This document shows, one piece after another, positions 9,044-16,480 of a stretch of 40,453 nucleotides of DNA (the first letter of the stretch is position 1; the number at the start of each line of letters is the position of its first letter). The notes under the pieces were generated by a model, which had not been told where the DNA came from, made no database searches, and was given only the letters and a program-made list of their open reading frames with translations. Location: assembly GCA_964629875.1 (NCBI GenBank), contig CAZVRK010000016.1, forward strand, positions 1 through 40,453, in the 5' to 3' direction. The stretch comes from UBA3495 sp964629875. Lineage in GTDB: Bacteria; Chloroflexota; Dehalococcoidia; Lucifugimonadales; UBA3495. Position numbers and translations under genes: made by a program.

Positions 9044-9964
9044 ATGAAAAAGGTAGTTAGTGAAATTAGCGGAACCGTATTTAGCCTTCCGTGGTTGATC
9101 GCACAAGATAATGGGCTATTTACCGAGCAAGGCATTGATATGGAATTTGTACGTACTCTGCCAACAGGGGACGTGGAACATACGGAAAACCCAGAAGAAG
9201 TAAATCCAGTCTTGCAGCATACAGCCTTCGAAGAAGCTAAAGTCTCTATATACCGCGCTTGAGAAGAAGGTCAGGTCCGTCGGGCCTATGAGAGTAAGCA
9301 AGGGGCAAAGGTAATCGCCCTAAGGTCAGCCGTAGTAAGTCAGGCTCTAATTACTCGACCAGACTCAGAACACAACTACCCAGGAACTTTAGGAAACAAG
9401 TCTATAGCAGTACAATTTCACGCAGGATCCCATTACGTAGCTTTAAGACTGTTAGAAGGATATATTCCTGCTGAAAAAATTAAGCTAGTCCACTACGGTT
9501 CTCCGCAAAACAGATTTGAAGCCATGTGGAATGGGGAAGTAGATGCAGCCCTAGTTATGGAACCATGGATAAGCTTGGCCGAAAAGCTCGGCTGCAAAAC
9601 TCTTTGCGAAGGTCATTATCTGGGAGCAGAAAACGCTAGTGATGACATGGATGCAGAAACATTTTCTGCAATTAACAAAGCCGTTGAAAAAGCAATAGAT
9701 ATGCTCAATAGTGATAAAAGAAAATACTTGCACTATATGATCGAAGACCCACGAATTGCTGATATCATAAAGAAGTATGGAGGTCTAACACCAGAAGATT
9801 TCCATCTACCCAGACTACGTTATATTAAACCCACTCCATACAGTGATGAGATTGTAGAAGACACATACAATTGGATGACACGGTGGGGTTTGTTAACAGA
9901 CACAGCGTGTTCTACTGATTTGGTTGAGAATCGCATACCTGAAGCATCAGTAGCTTCCGACTAA
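9044..9964 (+). pseudogene. THI5/NMT1-like substrate-binding-fold protein interrupted by one in-frame TGA
   Basis: A single reading frame of 306 codons is broken only by TGA at 9260-9262 (codon 73). No frameshift or other stop is present, and similarity continues on both sides. Recognisable parts are LPWLIAQDNGLFTEQGIDMEF, AVQFHAGSHYVALRLLEG and MWNGEVDAALVMEPW, typical of periplasmic-binding-protein type II folds in the NMT1/THI5 group. There is no signal peptide or lipobox, and no ABC permease or ATPase gene nearby, so it is unlikely to be a normal transporter component; some proteins with this fold are cytosolic enzymes. The TGA could be a recent nonsense mutation, an assembly error or, less likely, recoding. 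GGAG precedes the ATG. Confidence 0.75.
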
Positions 9965-10028
9965 AATACTTAAACATATTCATTGTGGATTAGTACGTTC
10001 CTAAAAAAAGCTGACATAGGAGGCGATT

Positions 10029-11147
10029 ATGGATTTCGGACTTTTCGACACCTGGAATGCTGTATACGAGGGAGATAAAGTCCCTTGGGACCCCGAATAC
10101 GCTGGCGGGAAACTTCTACAAACAGAAGCCTACGCAGCTAACTTTGCTCAAATAGACGCTATAGAATCAGCGGGGTGGGATTATGTGTGGCTCGGAGGTG
10201 GTCACTTCTCAACTCAGGCCAGCATGGATCCTCAATGTCTTATGCTAGCGGGGATACTGGCCGAACGTACCAAAAACCTCAAAATCGGAACATCAATCCA
10301 CCGACCGTTAATGAAATTGCCTGGAGAAGAATTAAGGCCAACGGCATTGCCTCACGAGAGATATGCATTTGATAATTTGATGTTAGATGATCCTTTTCAA
10401 ATTGCAGAGCAAGTGTCTATAGTGGACCAAGTGAGCGAAGGTAGATTCATATACGGAGCTGGCGCGCGATCCAGAGGATCTGATGAGCGGAGAGATTACT
10501 TCTTTGAGTTTCTAGAAGTAATGAAGCAACTGTGGACGGAAGAGCATTTTTCAGGCTTTGAAGGCAAATATTACAACTACCCAGCATTCTATGAGCCCTA
10601 TCTAGGTATACCAAAACCATACCAGAAACCATATCCTGCAATGCTACTACCGGTTGATAGCCAAGAGAGTTTTATACCTATGGGGACCCATGGATATAGA
10701 ATAGCCATAGGAGCAGGTAGTTCTCCTCACAACTTGAGAGGTCACTCCGTTCTAAGAGACGATGTCAAAAGTTATAGAAAAGCGTGGAAAGACGCGGGAC
10801 ATCCAGGGGATCCTACCACAGTAGTAAGAGTTCCAACATTAGTTGCTGAAACACGAGCCGAGGCAACACGCCACACTGAAAAACTCATGGAACTGGCAAG
10901 GGCATATTATTCTGGTAGACAGGGTATTGGAAGTACCGATGCAGGAGCAGCTAGCCCTGATACTACCGAAGAAGTAAATCTTTTCGGAACACCTGAAGAA
11001 GTAGTCGAAAAGATTCACATGTTTCGCGAGGCATTCACCACAGATGAAATAATGTTCGAAATAAACTGGACATCGTCTGTACCTCGAGAAGTATGTATGA
11101 ATACAATTAAATGTATAAGTGAAAAAGTAATCCCAGCCTTCAAATAA
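10029..11147 (+). CDS. LLM-class (bacterial luciferase-like) flavin-dependent monooxygenase
   Basis: A TIM-barrel flavoenzyme of 372 residues. It begins with MDFGLFDTWN, has the NLKIGTSIHRP strand of the barrel, and the family segment DDPFQIAEQVSIVDQVSEGR followed by GAGARSRG, typical of luciferase-like monooxygenases (Pfam Bac_luciferase). Members use FMNH2 or F420H2 with O2 to oxidise aldehydes, alkanesulfonates, amines or similar. A perfect AGGAGG lies 6 nt before the ATG. It is 64 bases downstream of the THI5-like gene and probably shares its transcript, a pairing that recalls sulfonate uptake and oxidation gene sets, although no transport genes are present. Confidence 0.92.
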   Translation: MDFGLFDTWNAVYEGDKVPWDPEYAGGKLLQTEAYAANFAQIDAIESAGWDYVWLGGGHFSTQASMDPQCLMLAGILAERTKNLKIGTSIHRPLMKLPGEELRPTALPHERYAFDNLMLDDPFQIAEQVSIVDQVSEGRFIYGAGARSRGSDERRDYFFEFLEVMKQLWTEEHFSGFEGKYYNYPAFYEPYLGIPKPYQKPYPAMLLPVDSQESFIPMGTHGYRIAIGAGSSPHNLRGHSVLRDDVKSYRKAWKDAGHPGDPTTVVRVPTLVAETRAEATRHTEKLMELARAYYSGRQGIGSTDAGAASPDTTEEVNLFGTPEEVVEKIHMFREAFTTDEIMFEINWTSSVPREVCMNTIKCISEKVIPAFK

Positions 11148-11157
11148 GCACATTTAT

Positions 11158-11202
11158 CAGGCGATCGATGATTGAAACTAATTCTGGTCTATCGATCGCC
11201 TG
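11158..11202 (+). terminator. 12-bp hairpin after the LLM monooxygenase gene
   Basis: CAGGCGATCGAT (11158-11169) is an exact reverse complement of 11191-11202, with a 21-nt loop. It begins 10 bases past the monooxygenase stop. There is no T-run after it, so it is a weak terminator candidate or a 3'-end stabilising structure. Confidence 0.45.
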
Positions 11203-11285
11203 GTCTACTAGATAAGACTACAATAATCAGGTCTCTAAATCAGCTTACGGGTGATATTTGAGAGTCAATTTACTGAGAGGAAATA

Positions 11286-11447
11286 TTGGTAAGATCTAAT
11301 TGGATATCAGAACATCCACCCGCTTGCACGTGCGTCCCTTGTGAAGAAAAGAAACTGATAAATCGAACAGAAAACCGCAAAATCGGGAGAAACGAGAAAT
11401 GCCCGTGTGGTAGTGGAAGTAAATATAAACGGTGCCACGGGAAATAA
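11286..11447 (+). CDS. Small SEC-C motif zinc-binding protein
   Basis: A 53-residue protein. The C-terminus is a textbook SEC-C motif, KCPCGSGSKYKRCHGK, with ligands Cys39, Cys41, Cys50 and His51. A second cysteine cluster, ACTCVPC (Cys14, Cys16, Cys19), lies near the N-terminus and may bind another metal. SEC-C modules bind zinc; in SecA they contact SecB and ribosomes, and as stand-alone proteins their role is unknown. No ATG or GTG is available: an in-frame stop lies at 11274-11276, and the only sensible start is TTG at 11286, with GAGG 5 nt upstream. It runs convergently toward mazG, with 14 bases between the two stops. Confidence 0.85.
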   Translation: MVRSNWISEHPPACTCVPCEEKKLINRTENRKIGRNEKCPCGSGSKYKRCHGK

Positions 11448-11461
11448 GCGGACACGTTATG

Positions 11462-12268
11462 TTAAGGGAGAATTTCCTTTCTTTTCACCTCTTGCCACAA
11501 TAATTCTTTATCTTTCAAGTCTAGACTATTAAAATCTATCCCTCTTCGCTCAGCGATATCTTCCATACCAATATATCGTTCCCTGAACCGTTTATTGGTG
11601 TTTCTTAGAGCTTCCTCAGCATAAATACCGTACCAACGAGATAGATTGACTACTGAGAATAAAATATCGCCTATCTCATGGAGTTTTTCCGCATCACTCA
11701 CTGCTTCTTTGAACTCAGCTATCTCTTCACTTATTTTATCCAGAACATCAGATACATTCTCCCAGTCAAACCCTGCGCGAACGACTCTCTCTTGGATAAG
11801 CTGTGCCGCAGATAGGGATGGCAAACTAGAAGGTATTCCTTCCAATATCGATTTTGACTCAGAAGATTCCTGACGTTCCTCAGCCTTAATCCTATCCCAA
11901 TTCTTTTCAACCTCTGCCACGTCGGATACCTTAAGATCAGAAAATACATGAGGATGCCGCCTAATCATTTTTTCGTTAATCGCCTGAATTACATCAGATA
12001 TACTAAAAGAGCCCAACTCGTGCCCGATATCAGCATGAAAAATGATCTGAACAAGCAAATCTCCTAGTTCTTCTACTAATGCAGAGCGATCCTCACTATC
12101 GATTGCGTCTATAACTTCATACGATTCTTCAAGTAAATTACGCTTCAAAGTAGAGTGAGTTTGTTCTCTGTCCCAAGGGCAACCGCCCGGTCGGCGCAAT
12201 TGGTTAACTATTTCAACCAAGAAATCAAAACTATCTCTGTTACCATCAGGCAATTTATTATTTTCCAT
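11462..12268 (-). CDS. mazG: Nucleoside triphosphate pyrophosphohydrolase MazG
   Basis: Hydrolyses (d)NTPs to NMP and pyrophosphate, as cytosolic house-cleaning of nucleotide pools. It is a full two-domain form of about 268 residues. The N-terminal MazG domain has LRRPGGCPWDREQTHSTL, then LLEESYE and VEELGDLLVQIIFH with the E-E-x-x-E...E-x-x-D metal-binding pattern. The C-terminal domain has EEIAEFKEAVSDAEKLHEIGDILF with the second E-x-x-D set. Start: TTG, GTG and ATG occur in adjacent codons (12274, 12271, 12268); the ATG is taken. Confidence 0.96.
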   Translation of the reverse strand: MENNKLPDGNRDSFDFLVEIVNQLRRPGGCPWDREQTHSTLKRNLLEESYEVIDAIDSEDRSALVEELGDLLVQIIFHADIGHELGSFSISDVIQAINEKMIRRHPHVFSDLKVSDVAEVEKNWDRIKAEERQESSESKSILEGIPSSLPSLSAAQLIQERVVRAGFDWENVSDVLDKISEEIAEFKEAVSDAEKLHEIGDILFSVVNLSRWYGIYAEEALRNTNKRFRERYIGMEDIAERRGIDFNSLDLKDKELLWQEVKRKEILP

Positions 12269-12331
12269 CACCAAATTATATGGTCATAATAGTTGCCTAA
12301 CAAGAAGAGCAAATGCTAACGTACTACCATA

Positions 12332-13069
12332 ATGTCCCACCAACGCATACGAATACCTAATTGGTTAAACAAACTCATAGCAATATGCTTCGTGATATGT
12401 ATACCTGTCGCTATTGTCAGTGCAACTGTCCTAACCGCGTTTAATACGGATTCTGTATACACTAGAGGATTTGAAAAATATAGCATATCTCAAAAAACTG
12501 GCATATCTAACAGCGAATTAATCAAAGTAGCTAATGACCTTCAACAGTACTTCAATAACAACAAAGAATTACTCGACACAAAAGCGGTGATATACGGTCA
12601 AAATAGAGAGCTATTCAACCAACGTGAAGTACACCACATGAAAGATGTTAAATCGTTAGTAAAAGGAACTTATTGGCTATTCATCATATCAGCAGCATAT
12701 ATTTCCATGGTTATTGTCCTCAGATTAATCACCAGGAATAACATCCTTAAGCTGGGTAAATTGATCCTCTACGGAAGCCTACTTACTATTGGGGTAATAT
12801 GTTTATTTGGACTAGTAGCACTACTAGAATTTGAGGCTCTATTCCTACTATTCCATCAAATAAGTTTTTCTAATGATCTGTGGCAATTAGATCCTAGGAC
12901 CGATTATCTGGTCATTATGTTTCCGACAGGATTTTGGCTAGATGCCACGTTACTAATAGCGATAACCACTATCTGCATAGCGGGTATAACATCAACATTA
13001 TCCGCTGGTCTGTTAATTTACCGTCGTTGGATAAATTGTAGCAAGGAAGATCTTCTACCTAGTGACTAG
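12332..13069 (+). CDS. DUF1461/TIGR01906-family integral membrane protein
   Basis: A 245-residue membrane protein with about four hydrophobic segments, near residues 14-38, 110-131, 142-166 and 203-230. The loop between the first two contains the conserved block with NQREVHHMKDVKSL, in which the His-His-Met-Asp segment is the family hallmark. DUF1461 proteins are widespread in Gram-positive and Chloroflexota genomes; one branch (Lit) is known as a lipoprotein intramolecular transacylase, but that activity should not be assumed here. There is no clear Shine-Dalgarno. Its 3' end overlaps the fmdB-like gene by 11 bases, tail to tail. Confidence 0.85.
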   Translation: MSHQRIRIPNWLNKLIAICFVICIPVAIVSATVLTAFNTDSVYTRGFEKYSISQKTGISNSELIKVANDLQQYFNNNKELLDTKAVIYGQNRELFNQREVHHMKDVKSLVKGTYWLFIISAAYISMVIVLRLITRNNILKLGKLILYGSLLTIGVICLFGLVALLEFEALFLLFHQISFSNDLWQLDPRTDYLVIMFPTGFWLDATLLIAITTICIAGITSTLSAGLLIYRRWINCSKEDLLPSD

Positions 13070-13298
13070 GCCCACAGCAGCCACCACCGCAACATCCGCC
13101 ACCGCCCATACCACCCATAGGGGGCATAGGGGCAAAATCTGTTCCATTGGAAGATCCTTTTGATACGGCTGCGAATACGGAAAGAGACCTTTTCGCGGGC
13201 TGTTCGCAATTAGGACAATCCGCACCAGTAGAACTCATAGACTGCAACTTTTCAAAGCTATGGGCACATTGCGTACATTGATATTCGTAGAGAGGCAT
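13059..13298 (-). CDS. FmdB-family zinc-ribbon protein
   Basis: A 79-residue protein starting MPLYEYQCTQCAHSFE, the defining FmdB opening. The zinc ribbon uses Cys8, Cys11, Cys28 and Cys31 (CTQC and CPNC). The tail is rich in Gly and Cys (GGMGGGGCCGGGCCG), which may bind metal and is common in this family. FmdB proteins are proposed regulators, but the function of most is unknown. AAGGGAG lies 5 nt before the ATG. It is convergent with, and slightly overlaps, the DUF1461 gene. Confidence 0.92.
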   Translation of the reverse strand: MPLYEYQCTQCAHSFEKLQSMSSTGADCPNCEQPAKRSLSVFAAVSKGSSNGTDFAPMPPMGGMGGGGCCGGGCCGPSH

Positions 13299-13435
13299 AA
13301 TAACTCCCTTAATCTTCTATGAGATCGAATGTACCTTATCAACGATGTTTGCGTCAACAAATGATTCAATTAACTGAGTTCATTAGTTCCGACAATAAAT
13401 AATAATATCGAGCCATATATCAAGAATACAATTTC

Positions 13436-13464
13436 TTGACATGCACATTGTATGAATGTAAGAC
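13436..13464 (+). promoter_or_regulatory. Sigma-70-type promoter for the CDGSH gene
   Basis: TTGACA at 13436-13441 matches the -35 consensus exactly; 17 nt later TAAGAC (13459-13464) is an acceptable -10. Transcription would start near 13471, downstream of an upstream in-frame ATG at 13452, which supports the start at 13509. Confidence 0.55.
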
Positions 13465-13508
13465 TAGCGATGGTCAAGGATTACGCAGCTACAATTCTGG
13501 GAGGAAAA

Positions 13509-13715
13509 ATGGCAGATGTTAAGATAGAGGTACGTGCAAACGGCCCATGCCGAGTAACTGGTCCCATAGACATCGTCGATCAAGATGGAAACGCCTACAA
13601 CATACCGGAAGGGCAGTGGGTTTCACTGTGCCGGTGTGGAGCTTCCGAAAACAAACCATTCTGCGACAGCGCACACCGTTCTATGGGTTTTGAAGCCCCG
13701 AGCGAAGCTCACTAA
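13509..13715 (+). CDS. CDGSH-type [2Fe-2S] protein
   Basis: A 68-residue protein with the CDGSH iron-sulfur motif: CRCGASENKPFCDSAH supplies Cys41, Cys43, Cys52 and His56, the three-Cys one-His ligand set of this family. Small bacterial CDGSH proteins bind a redox-active, pH-labile [2Fe-2S] cluster and probably act in electron or cluster transfer in the cytosol. The start is ATG 13509, with GGGAGG 4 nt upstream. An in-frame ATG at 13452 would add 19 residues but lacks a ribosome site and lies upstream of the predicted transcription start. A hairpin follows the gene. Confidence 0.9.
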   Translation: MADVKIEVRANGPCRVTGPIDIVDQDGNAYNIPEGQWVSLCRCGASENKPFCDSAHRSMGFEAPSEAH

Positions 13716-13743
13716 ACATCACTCTATTTTATTTGTTAACACT

Positions 13744-13786
13744 GTGAGGCCTGTACACACTATAGTGCACAGCCTCACTAATTTTT
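13744..13786 (+). terminator. Intrinsic terminator after the CDGSH gene
   Basis: GTGAGG (13744-13749) and CCTCAC (13773-13778) form the base of a hairpin, extended inward by CTGT/ACAG and CAC/GTG with one bulged C. A run of five T (13782-13786) follows. It should end the CDGSH transcript before the hydratase gene. Confidence 0.65.
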
Positions 13787-13810
13787 GTACACCGAGAGAA
13801 AAAGAGGTCA

Positions 13811-14605
13811 ATGGATACAGATAAATTTGTTTTAGCGGGCGAGTTTCTGTTTGAGCAATATAATGCTAACGTAGAAATGGCTCCTCTGCCTAAACAACTC
13901 CATCCTGAATCTATAGAAGAAGCATATTTCATTCAACTCGAATACCTCTCACTACTCTCTCATAAATATGGTCAGCCTGCTGGACACAAACTCGCATACA
14001 CTACAAGAACTATGCAGGAGCGTGCGGGACTTACAGAACCATGCGCAGGCGGCATACTAGGAGATACGATATTCCAGTCCCCAACTGTTCTAAATCATGG
14101 AGATTACCTAAAACTAGGGATTGAGTGTGAAATAGCTGTCATCCTGGGCAAAGATATAACCCCTAACACAACACCACACACGCTAGAATCAATCGGTGCT
14201 TCCATTGAATGCATTATGCCTGCATTTGAAGTGGTAGACTTCCGAACACCCGACCTTCAGGGAATGCAAAGAGCACTGACCGCTATATCTACAAATATAT
14301 CTAATGCAGGAGTAGTACTCGGTGACGCTATCTACAATTGGCAGAATCTGAACCTACAAACCGTACGTGGTGAAATGTTCATAAACGGTAAGTCAGTGGG
14401 TTATGGAACTGGTGCCGATATAATGGGTCACCCATTTGAGCCATTAGTATGGCTAGCCAACAAGTTATCAGCAGAAAACAAAACGATACCAGCGGGATCA
14501 GTAATAATAACCGGGAGTATCGTAACACCAAAATACTTATCACAAGGTGACAGTGCGACTATAACGATAACAAATCTGGGCGAAGCTCATATATCTGTGG
14601 ATTGA
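13811..14605 (+). CDS. 2-keto-4-pentenoate hydratase-family protein (FAH fold)
   Basis: Member of the MhpD/HpaH hydratase branch of the fumarylacetoacetase superfamily, 264 residues as expected. These enzymes hydrate 2-hydroxypenta-2,4-dienoate-type products of aromatic meta-cleavage, or decarboxylate the related oxo-acid. Visible features are Lys60 in AGHKLAYTT, the metal ligands Glu105 and Glu107 in GIECEIAV, and Glu140 in PAFEVVDFR. The end ITNLGEAHISV is also typical. AGAGG is only 3 nt from the ATG, so translation may be weak. No ring-cleavage dioxygenase is in view, so the pathway is not fixed. It meets the dehydrogenase gene tail to tail, 2 bases apart. Confidence 0.88.
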   Translation: MDTDKFVLAGEFLFEQYNANVEMAPLPKQLHPESIEEAYFIQLEYLSLLSHKYGQPAGHKLAYTTRTMQERAGLTEPCAGGILGDTIFQSPTVLNHGDYLKLGIECEIAVILGKDITPNTTPHTLESIGASIECIMPAFEVVDFRTPDLQGMQRALTAISTNISNAGVVLGDAIYNWQNLNLQTVRGEMFINGKSVGYGTGADIMGHPFEPLVWLANKLSAENKTIPAGSVIITGSIVTPKYLSQGDSATITITNLGEAHISVD

Positions 14606-14607
14606 CA

Positions 14608-15675
14608 CTACCCACGATAAATCTGCTTAACTGACTTAACTGACTTTATCCTATTCTCCGCTAGCGTATCAGCTGCTTTAGACGTAGTAATCTCTTCTTT
14701 ATTCGACACGTTAATAATGTCGGTCATAATATCGTAAATTTTCTCAGTTTTTTCACGAGACCGCTCCGCGCTGTACGGAGAACCAATCTCACAAGACACA
14801 TTAATGATTCCCCCTGCATTTATAACATAATCTGGAGCATAGAGAATTTTCTTTTTGTACAGATCTTCAGCTATAGCTTCATTAGATAGTTGATTATTAG
14901 CTCCACCAGCTATTATCTCGCAATTCAGCAGGTCTATAGTGTTTGTATTAAGAACTCCCCCTAAAGCATTCGGAGAAAATATATCGCAATCTACTCCGTA
15001 GATTTCTTCAGTAGAGACTATACGTATCCCTAGTTTTTCAGCTTTATTTACAGCATCTGGAGATATATCAGTCGCAACAATACGGGCATTTTCTTTAAGC
15101 AATAACACGGAAGTATTGTACGCAACTTTTCCAAACCCCTGCATAGCAATCGTTTTACCTTCGAGAGAATCAGATCCCCACAACGCCTGTGCGCAAGCTT
15201 TCATACCCATATAAACACCCAAACCAGTCATTATAGAAGTATCCCCACTACCACCCTGATTCACGGGCAACCCAACAACGTGTTCAGTTTCTTGATTAAT
15301 GTAAATAAGATCATCGCTGTTTGTTCCAACATCAGCAGTAGTCAAATAACGGCCATGGAGAGTGTCTACAAAACGTCCAAACGATCTGAGGAAAGCTTCA
15401 TTCTTTTTTATTTGTGGATCAGCTATTATCACTGCTTTACCACCGCCGAGAGAGATATCAGCAATTGAAGATTTATAGGTCATAGCCCTAGATAAATTAA
15501 GTACATCATTCAATGCTGCTTCTTCAGAATCATAAGGCCAGATTCTAGTACCCCCGCAAGCAGGACCTAGGGTAGTATCGTGAATAGCTATAAATGCTTT
15601 GAGTCCAACTGAATTATCTGAATATACTAGAAGTTCTTCATGGCCGGATTGGCTTACCATATCGAATAATTCCAT
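14608..15675 (-). CDS. Leucine dehydrogenase-like amino acid dehydrogenase
   Basis: Glu/Leu/Phe/Val dehydrogenase family, 355 residues, the short form typical of leucine and valine dehydrogenases. It deaminates a branched-chain amino acid to the 2-oxo acid with NAD+. Active-site residues are intact: Lys68 (TYKSS), Lys80 (SLGGGKAVI) and Asp115 (TADVGTNSDD). The NAD-binding turn is GFGKVA (180-185). ACGGTR at 40-45 is the substrate-glycine loop. GAAGGAG lies 6 nt before the ATG, a strong site. The substrate preference among branched or aromatic amino acids cannot be set from sequence. Confidence 0.93.
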   Translation of the reverse strand: MELFDMVSQSGHEELLVYSDNSVGLKAFIAIHDTTLGPACGGTRIWPYDSEEAALNDVLNLSRAMTYKSSIADISLGGGKAVIIADPQIKKNEAFLRSFGRFVDTLHGRYLTTADVGTNSDDLIYINQETEHVVGLPVNQGGSGDTSIMTGLGVYMGMKACAQALWGSDSLEGKTIAMQGFGKVAYNTSVLLLKENARIVATDISPDAVNKAEKLGIRIVSTEEIYGVDCDIFSPNALGGVLNTNTIDLLNCEIIAGGANNQLSNEAIAEDLYKKKILYAPDYVINAGGIINVSCEIGSPYSAERSREKTEKIYDIMTDIINVSNKEEITTSKAADTLAENRIKSVKSVKQIYRG

Positions 15676-15770
15676 ACGTCACTCCTTCAATAGACCAACC
15701 AATTGATACGATATTCAAAGTATATAGTAATTATCACGACGAGACCCAACTGAGTCGATTAATTAATGGT

Positions 15771-15801
15771 TTGACCAACATCGACACCATAGGAGTATAA
15801 T
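15771..15801 (+). promoter_or_regulatory. Promoter of the cyclophilin gene
   Basis: A perfect TATAAT at 15796-15801 is preceded by TTGACC at 15771-15776. The spacer is 19 nt, longer than the ideal 17. The start of transcription would lie about 70 bases before the cyclophilin ATG. Confidence 0.5.
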
Positions 15802-15875
15802 TTGCGTGCCAATATCCAAAGGTCTAGGCCAGATCTAGATATAGAATAAAACGATAAACGGAGAAAAGAGGAATA

Positions 15876-16424
15876 ATGCCATCTAAACAATATCAAAATG
15901 AACCATCACTTTTACTAGACGCAGGGTCACGATATTCCGCGACGATAAAAACTAATCATGGAGATATGACTTTACAGTTACTACCAGCAGAAGCACCTCG
16001 AACTGTTAACAATTTTGTGTTTTTGGCTAGAGACGAATTCTATAATGGCGGAGGATTTCACAGAGTCATTAAGGACTTCATGATCCAAGGTGGCTGTCCA
16101 AAAGGAGACGGTACCGGAGGTCCAGGTTACCGCTTTCCAGATGAAGAAGTTAAAAGGCCATATACCAAAGGTACACTAGCTATGGCAAACGCAGGTCCCA
16201 ATACAAATGGAAGCCAGTTTTTCATAGTACACGGAGCAAACGTCGGACTTCCGCCTAACTACACAATATTTGGGCAACTTATATCGGGAGAAGATGTCCT
16301 AGACACGCTAGCTAACATATCGGTAACAGCCGGGGGTGGCGGCGAGCAGTCTCGACCAACAGATACAGTCGAGATAATTAGCATAGAGATATCAGAAGAG
16401 GCAATCGAAAGTAGCGAAGCCTAG
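15876..16424 (+). CDS. Cyclophilin-type peptidyl-prolyl cis-trans isomerase
   Basis: Catalyses cis-trans isomerisation of prolyl bonds, acting as a folding helper. The 182 residues carry all cyclophilin landmarks: FHRVIKDFMIQGG with the catalytic Arg, GDGTGGPGYRFPDE, and NGSQFFIVH. No signal peptide or lipobox is seen, so it is cytosolic. AAGAGG is 4 nt before the ATG. It is transcribed alone from its own promoter and faces the MFS gene tail to tail with a shared hairpin between them. Confidence 0.96.
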   Translation: MPSKQYQNEPSLLLDAGSRYSATIKTNHGDMTLQLLPAEAPRTVNNFVFLARDEFYNGGGFHRVIKDFMIQGGCPKGDGTGGPGYRFPDEEVKRPYTKGTLAMANAGPNTNGSQFFIVHGANVGLPPNYTIFGQLISGEDVLDTLANISVTAGGGGEQSRPTDTVEIISIEISEEAIESSEA

Positions 16425-16444
16425 ATAATTAATCACACCGTGCA

Positions 16445-16480
16445 CTCTAAGAGGTCAATGAAAGTTTTGGCCTCTTAGAG
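16445..16480 (+). terminator. Hairpin between convergent cyclophilin and MFS genes
   Basis: CTCTAAGAGGTC (16445-16456) pairs with 16469-16480 over 12 positions, with one G-U pair and a 12-nt loop. It overlaps the last codons of the MFS gene and may end transcripts from both sides. There is no strong T-run. Confidence 0.5.

Noticed and set aside
9260..9290. Selenocysteine insertion element after the TGA
   Set aside because: The only fold is a 5-bp stem with a G-U pair and a 10-nt loop, too weak to count as a SECIS. No selenoprotein genes are in view, so it is kept only as a question in the findings.
13452..13508. N-terminal extension of the CDGSH protein from an upstream ATG
   Set aside because: It lacks a ribosome site and lies upstream of the predicted transcription start, while ATG 13509 follows GGGAGG.
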